A stretch of DNA of 18,019 bases. Source: Bacillota bacterium. GTDB taxonomy: Bacteria; Bacillota; Clostridia; Acetivibrionales; DTU013. Below, in pieces: positions 15,780 to 18,019 of the stretch. Location of the stretch: the NCBI GenBank assembly GCA_023415815.1, contig JAEZJL010000080.1, forward strand, positions 1 through 18,019, read 5' to 3'. Each line of letters opens with the position of its first letter. The stretch's first letter is position 1. Both the position numbers and the translations under genes were made by a program. Under the pieces are notes generated by a model. That model ran no database searches and was not told where the DNA came from. It saw nothing but the letters and a program-made list of their open reading frames with translations.

Positions 15780-16163
15780 ATGTTTGTAACGCATATTTAT
15801 TTTAACGGTAACTGCAAAGAAGCAATCCAGCTATATGTAAAAGCGTTTGGCGCTACAGTTAAAATAATTATACAAAACCCTGAAAAGGACAATCTCGTTG
15901 AGCACGCTGAAATTTATATACATAATCAATTGCTTATGCTGAACGATTTTGGCAACAATGACGGTTATTCCAGGTCGGGAGGGTATCAGCTCACCGTAAG
16001 CTTTGAAAATGAAGAGGCCCTGAAACAAGCTTACTCGATTTTAGAAGACGGCAGTACGGCGATCTCACCGATGCAGGCAGCGGATTACAGTCCCTGCATC
16101 GTCCGGTTTACTGATAAATATGATATCCGGTGGGCGTTCTGGGTACACAGCGAAACGGATTGA
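15780..16163 (+). CDS. VOC-family protein, PhnB/YjdN-like
   Basis: Small protein (127 aa) of the vicinal oxygen chelate (glyoxalase/bleomycin-resistance) superfamily, PhnB-like branch. The N-terminus VTHIYFNGNCKEAIQLYVKAFGA is the standard opening of that branch, followed by HAEIYIHNQLLMLND, and GGYQLTVSF starts the second half. It is cytoplasmic. AGGGGG lies about 6 nt before the ATG. The biochemical role of PhnB-like proteins is poorly known, and nothing around it specifies a substrate. It has its own promoter and clearly different, more AT-rich composition than the sugar cluster upstream, so I do not link it to that pathway. Confidence 0.88.
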   Translation: MFVTHIYFNGNCKEAIQLYVKAFGATVKIIIQNPEKDNLVEHAEIYIHNQLLMLNDFGNNDGYSRSGGYQLTVSFENEEALKQAYSILEDGSTAISPMQAADYSPCIVRFTDKYDIRWAFWVHSETD

Positions 16164-16224
16164 GCGATCAAACGGAGCGGATAATAATAGCTTTAGGACA
16201 GAAATACGATATTTTCGTAAACTA

Positions 16225-16240
16225 AGGCGCCCAACCGCCT
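16225..16240 (-). terminator. Weak hairpin between convergent genes
   Basis: AGGCG (16225-16229) pairs with CGCCT (16236-16240) over a 6-nt loop. Read on the minus strand it lies about 30 nt after the lipoprotein stop and is followed by TAGTTTA, so a weak terminator is possible. The stem is short and there is no clean U-run. Confidence 0.25.
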
Positions 16241-16270
16241 GCTATGCTGTTCGGGTCAAAATGCGGTAGG

Positions 16271-17146
16271 TCATTCATACAAATCCGAAAGATCACCGCC
16301 CAACGCCTTATAAGCATCAAGTACATTCTGCAAAGCCTGCTTTTCTTGTTTGGTAAGGGTTTTGTCGAAAATGTGCTGCTTACCCTGATACCTTACTATA
16401 GTCTTCTGTGAGGAAATAATGGTTTTAATCATATGGTATTGATCATAGCTCTCTATTGGTATGTCCAAATATTCATAAACGCCGCCATTCACAGCATCAC
16501 GTTTTACTTTATCAGTGTCAGTTGCATAAATTGAAAATGTTTTGTCATCCGCCTTTAAAATGTATTCATAGATAAAAAGCCAATCATCCCCGGCATACTG
16601 GAGTTTTAAACGCAGCGAGGGAAGCATATCCTTTTGGGTACCAATGTAGAGATAAAAGCCGTTATTGTTAACGTATTTCGGAGACGTTTTATCATAATAC
16701 CATGTAATATCCTGGACCTCATCGATTTCCTTCCTCATTTTATTTGTCGCGCTCGCAATTCTCTTTTGAAGGTCTTCCTGCTCCTTCTTTACAGCTGTAT
16801 CGATTTGCGCCTGCAGCTGCTTGGCCTGTTCGGCTTCTCCGGTATCGGAATGCTTTGACAATAAAGTGTTTATCGTGTTTTTAGCCAGATCATATTTTTT
16901 TTCGGTAAAATATGTTTGAGCCTGCTTTAGCAATTTATCGGGCGCAAATCTCAAATCCTCGATATCAGACTTTAAAGAATCGTTTTCCTTTTTCAGATTT
17001 GACAGGTCCTTTTCTAATGAAGATATCTTGGCCTTTAAAGCTTCATTCTCGTTTTGAAGTTCTCTGAAAGCCGTTTGATCCGACGTACATCCGGACAAAA
17101 GCATCACGATGATAAAAAAACTAAGGAAAATGATTTTGCTCTTCAA
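16271..17146 (-). CDS. Coiled-coil lipoprotein of unknown function
   Basis: Predicted surface lipoprotein (291 aa) that I cannot assign to a named family. The start is TTG at 17146 with AAGGGG 7 nt upstream. Residues 1-19 are a signal peptide ending in a canonical LLSGC lipobox, with C20 lipidated. Residues 27-66 form a strong coiled coil (ELQNENEALKAKISSLEKDL and its continuation). Residues 70-105 look like a single TPR-type helical pair (LLKQAQTYFTEKKYDLAKNT). A second helical Lys/Glu-rich stretch follows, to about 145. The C-terminal half is a compact domain rich in Tyr and Asp (FYLYIGTQKDMLPSLRLKLQYAGDDWLFIYEY). It is monocistronic with its own promoter. The role is unknown; a cell-surface structural or sensing part is plausible. 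Confidence 0.85.
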   Translation of the reverse strand: MKSKIIFLSFFIIVMLLSGCTSDQTAFRELQNENEALKAKISSLEKDLSNLKKENDSLKSDIEDLRFAPDKLLKQAQTYFTEKKYDLAKNTINTLLSKHSDTGEAEQAKQLQAQIDTAVKKEQEDLQKRIASATNKMRKEIDEVQDITWYYDKTSPKYVNNNGFYLYIGTQKDMLPSLRLKLQYAGDDWLFIYEYILKADDKTFSIYATDTDKVKRDAVNGGVYEYLDIPIESYDQYHMIKTIISSQKTIVRYQGKQHIFDKTLTKQEKQALQNVLDAYKALGGDLSDLYE

Positions 17147-17241
17147 TCTGATTCCCCTTTACATGTCTTTCACGCTTCTGCCCGTATTATTTCGACAGAT
17201 ATCTGGTAAATCCTGCATATAATCAAAATTTTTTAATATAC

Positions 17242-17269
17242 ATTATATTATCGTATACTTTATGCCCAA
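17242..17269 (-). promoter_or_regulatory. Candidate promoter of the coiled-coil lipoprotein gene
   Basis: On the minus strand: TTGGGC (plus 17264-17269), 16-bp spacer, TATAAT (plus 17242-17247). The predicted start near 17235 leaves a leader of about 90 nt. The surrounding sequence is strongly AT-rich. Confidence 0.55.
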
Positions 17270-17347
17270 CCCAGCCATTTGTGTTCAAAAGTGCAGTGGC
17301 GGAGTCGGAGCGGCCAATTCAGTCTCCGATAGGAAGGTTTGGCCATT

Positions 17348-18019
17348 TCAACCAAGGTTTTTTAGAATATCATGGTAACGCATAGTTGCCAGGTCGCTTG
17401 GTTCTCCCTTTTTGCAGAAGGAAAGCCCTGCTAAATTGCGGTTAAGCCGCTCCACTATAATCCTGCCGTCCACCATTTTGGATTCCAGGATCTCAAGAGC
17501 ATCCAGAAACCTCTTATCCCTTTTTGCACTGTTGTAAAAGGATAGAACGTATACATAAACGAAAAGGTTATAATTGGCAAAGGGGTATTCAACCTGCATG
17601 AACAAGGTACCTATTCCATAATGACAGGGGCCGAGGGGCATACGGGTTGTCCAATGCTTAAGCAGAAATTCAACAGCTCTGTCAAGGGCTTGCTCTTTAT
17701 TGAGCAAATTTGTAAACCGAAAAGCGTTCAGGGCCGTCAACGTTGGGCCGGGATTAGAAAACTCCGTTTCCGGGCCTCGACCAAAGCTGAATTTATTACA
17801 ACGCCAGCCGCCGTCCCGGTGCTGTATTTCCAAAAGATGCTCAAAGCTTTTTTGAAGCCTTGAGTCGGAAGCATAGCCTAAATGGCAAAGGACATTGGCG
17901 GCGTTAATGGTATTGCAGGGATATATCGCGCCCTCCGGAGAAAGCTTAAACCGCCCGTCCTCCCTCCATGCATCCAAAAACAGATCGGCAAGCTTCATCA
18001 ATATCGGGTCGGAAGGCTC
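17348..18019 (-). CDS. Terpenoid-cyclase/prenyltransferase-fold (squalene-cyclase-like repeat) protein, N-terminus outside window
   Basis: The last 223 residues of a protein with the alpha/alpha toroid fold. The frame stays open to the window edge (EPSDPILMKLADLF), so the internal TTG/ATG at 17996-18001 need not be the true start. A QW-like motif QHRDGGW lies at residues 66-72 of the visible part, in the pattern LEIQHRDGGWRC, followed by GPTLTALNAFRF and ALDRAVEFLLKHW, as in prenyltransferase/squalene-oxidase repeat proteins. The DXDD catalytic motif of true squalene-hopene cyclases is not seen in this part. Many bacterial members are uncharacterised, and an enzyme role is not assured. It ends about 200 nt upstream of the lipoprotein gene, which is on the same strand and has its own promoter. 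Confidence 0.8.
   Translation of the reverse strand, partial: EPSDPILMKLADLFLDAWREDGRFKLSPEGAIYPCNTINAANVLCHLGYASDSRLQKSFEHLLEIQHRDGGWRCNKFSFGRGPETEFSNPGPTLTALNAFRFTNLLNKEQALDRAVEFLLKHWTTRMPLGPCHYGIGTLFMQVEYPFANYNLFVYVYVLSFYNSAKRDKRFLDALEILESKMVDGRIIVERLNRNLAGLSFCKKGEPSDLATMRYHDILKNLG

Noticed and set aside
17303..17333. TCGGAG and CTCCGA inverted repeat downstream of the toroid-protein gene
   Set aside because: A 6-bp stem with a 13-nt loop and no U-run on either strand is too weak to call.
1..18019. CRISPR arrays, tRNA or rRNA genes, insertion sequences, prophage or defence genes
   Set aside because: No regularly spaced repeats, RNA-gene signatures, transposases, integrases or recognisable defence proteins were found on either strand.

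Overview
The window looks like Bacillota, most likely a clostridial genome. The evidence is family-level: strong GGAGG-type ribosome binding sites, several TTG starts, sigma-A promoters, a YesM/YesN-type two-component pair, a CUT1 sugar ABC transporter without its own ATPase, and a LipO-like lipoprotein. I cannot name a species from the sequence.

Layout. (1) At 1-1148, minus strand, lies most of an N-acyl-D-amino-acid deacylase whose C-terminus is outside the window. (2) 1149-1600 is a divergent control region. On the deacylase side it has a near-consensus promoter carrying two copies of a 14-bp palindrome, 31 bp apart. On the other side it has a weak extended -10 promoter preceded by short direct repeats, then a leader of about 240 nt. 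(3) 1601-10380, plus strand, is a carbohydrate-utilisation operon: solute-binding lipoprotein, two permeases, GH1 beta-glycosidase, TIM-barrel sugar isomerase/epimerase and a full-length GH2 beta-galactosidase. (4) 10497-15520, plus strand, is a sensing module: a second, LipO-like solute-binding lipoprotein with no adjacent permeases, a YesN-type response regulator split between two reading frames at an A10 run, and a YesM-type sensor kinase. (5) 15521-15600 holds alternating palindromes and direct repeats that resemble a REP-type element. (6) 15780-18019 is a separate, visibly more AT-rich stretch: a PhnB-like VOC protein (plus), a coiled-coil lipoprotein (minus) and the N-terminally cut end of a terpenoid-cyclase-fold protein (minus).

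How it may work together (inference). A beta-linked oligosaccharide is bound by the first lipoprotein, imported intact by the two permeases using an ATPase encoded elsewhere, and split in the cytoplasm by the GH1 and GH2 enzymes. The isomerase/epimerase processes a product. The kinase, possibly helped by the second lipoprotein, senses the sugar outside the cell, and the AraC-type regulator activates the operon promoter.

Most notable points: the split regulator, whose A AAA AAG heptamer has a Shine-Dalgarno-like GGAGGA 9 nt upstream as in dnaX-type frameshift sites, although a missing A in the homopolymer is the simpler explanation; the two operators built into the deacylase promoter; the permease-less binding protein beside the two-component system; and a 16-bp stem-loop between the binding protein and permease genes. 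I did not find a clearly new multi-gene defence or mobile system.
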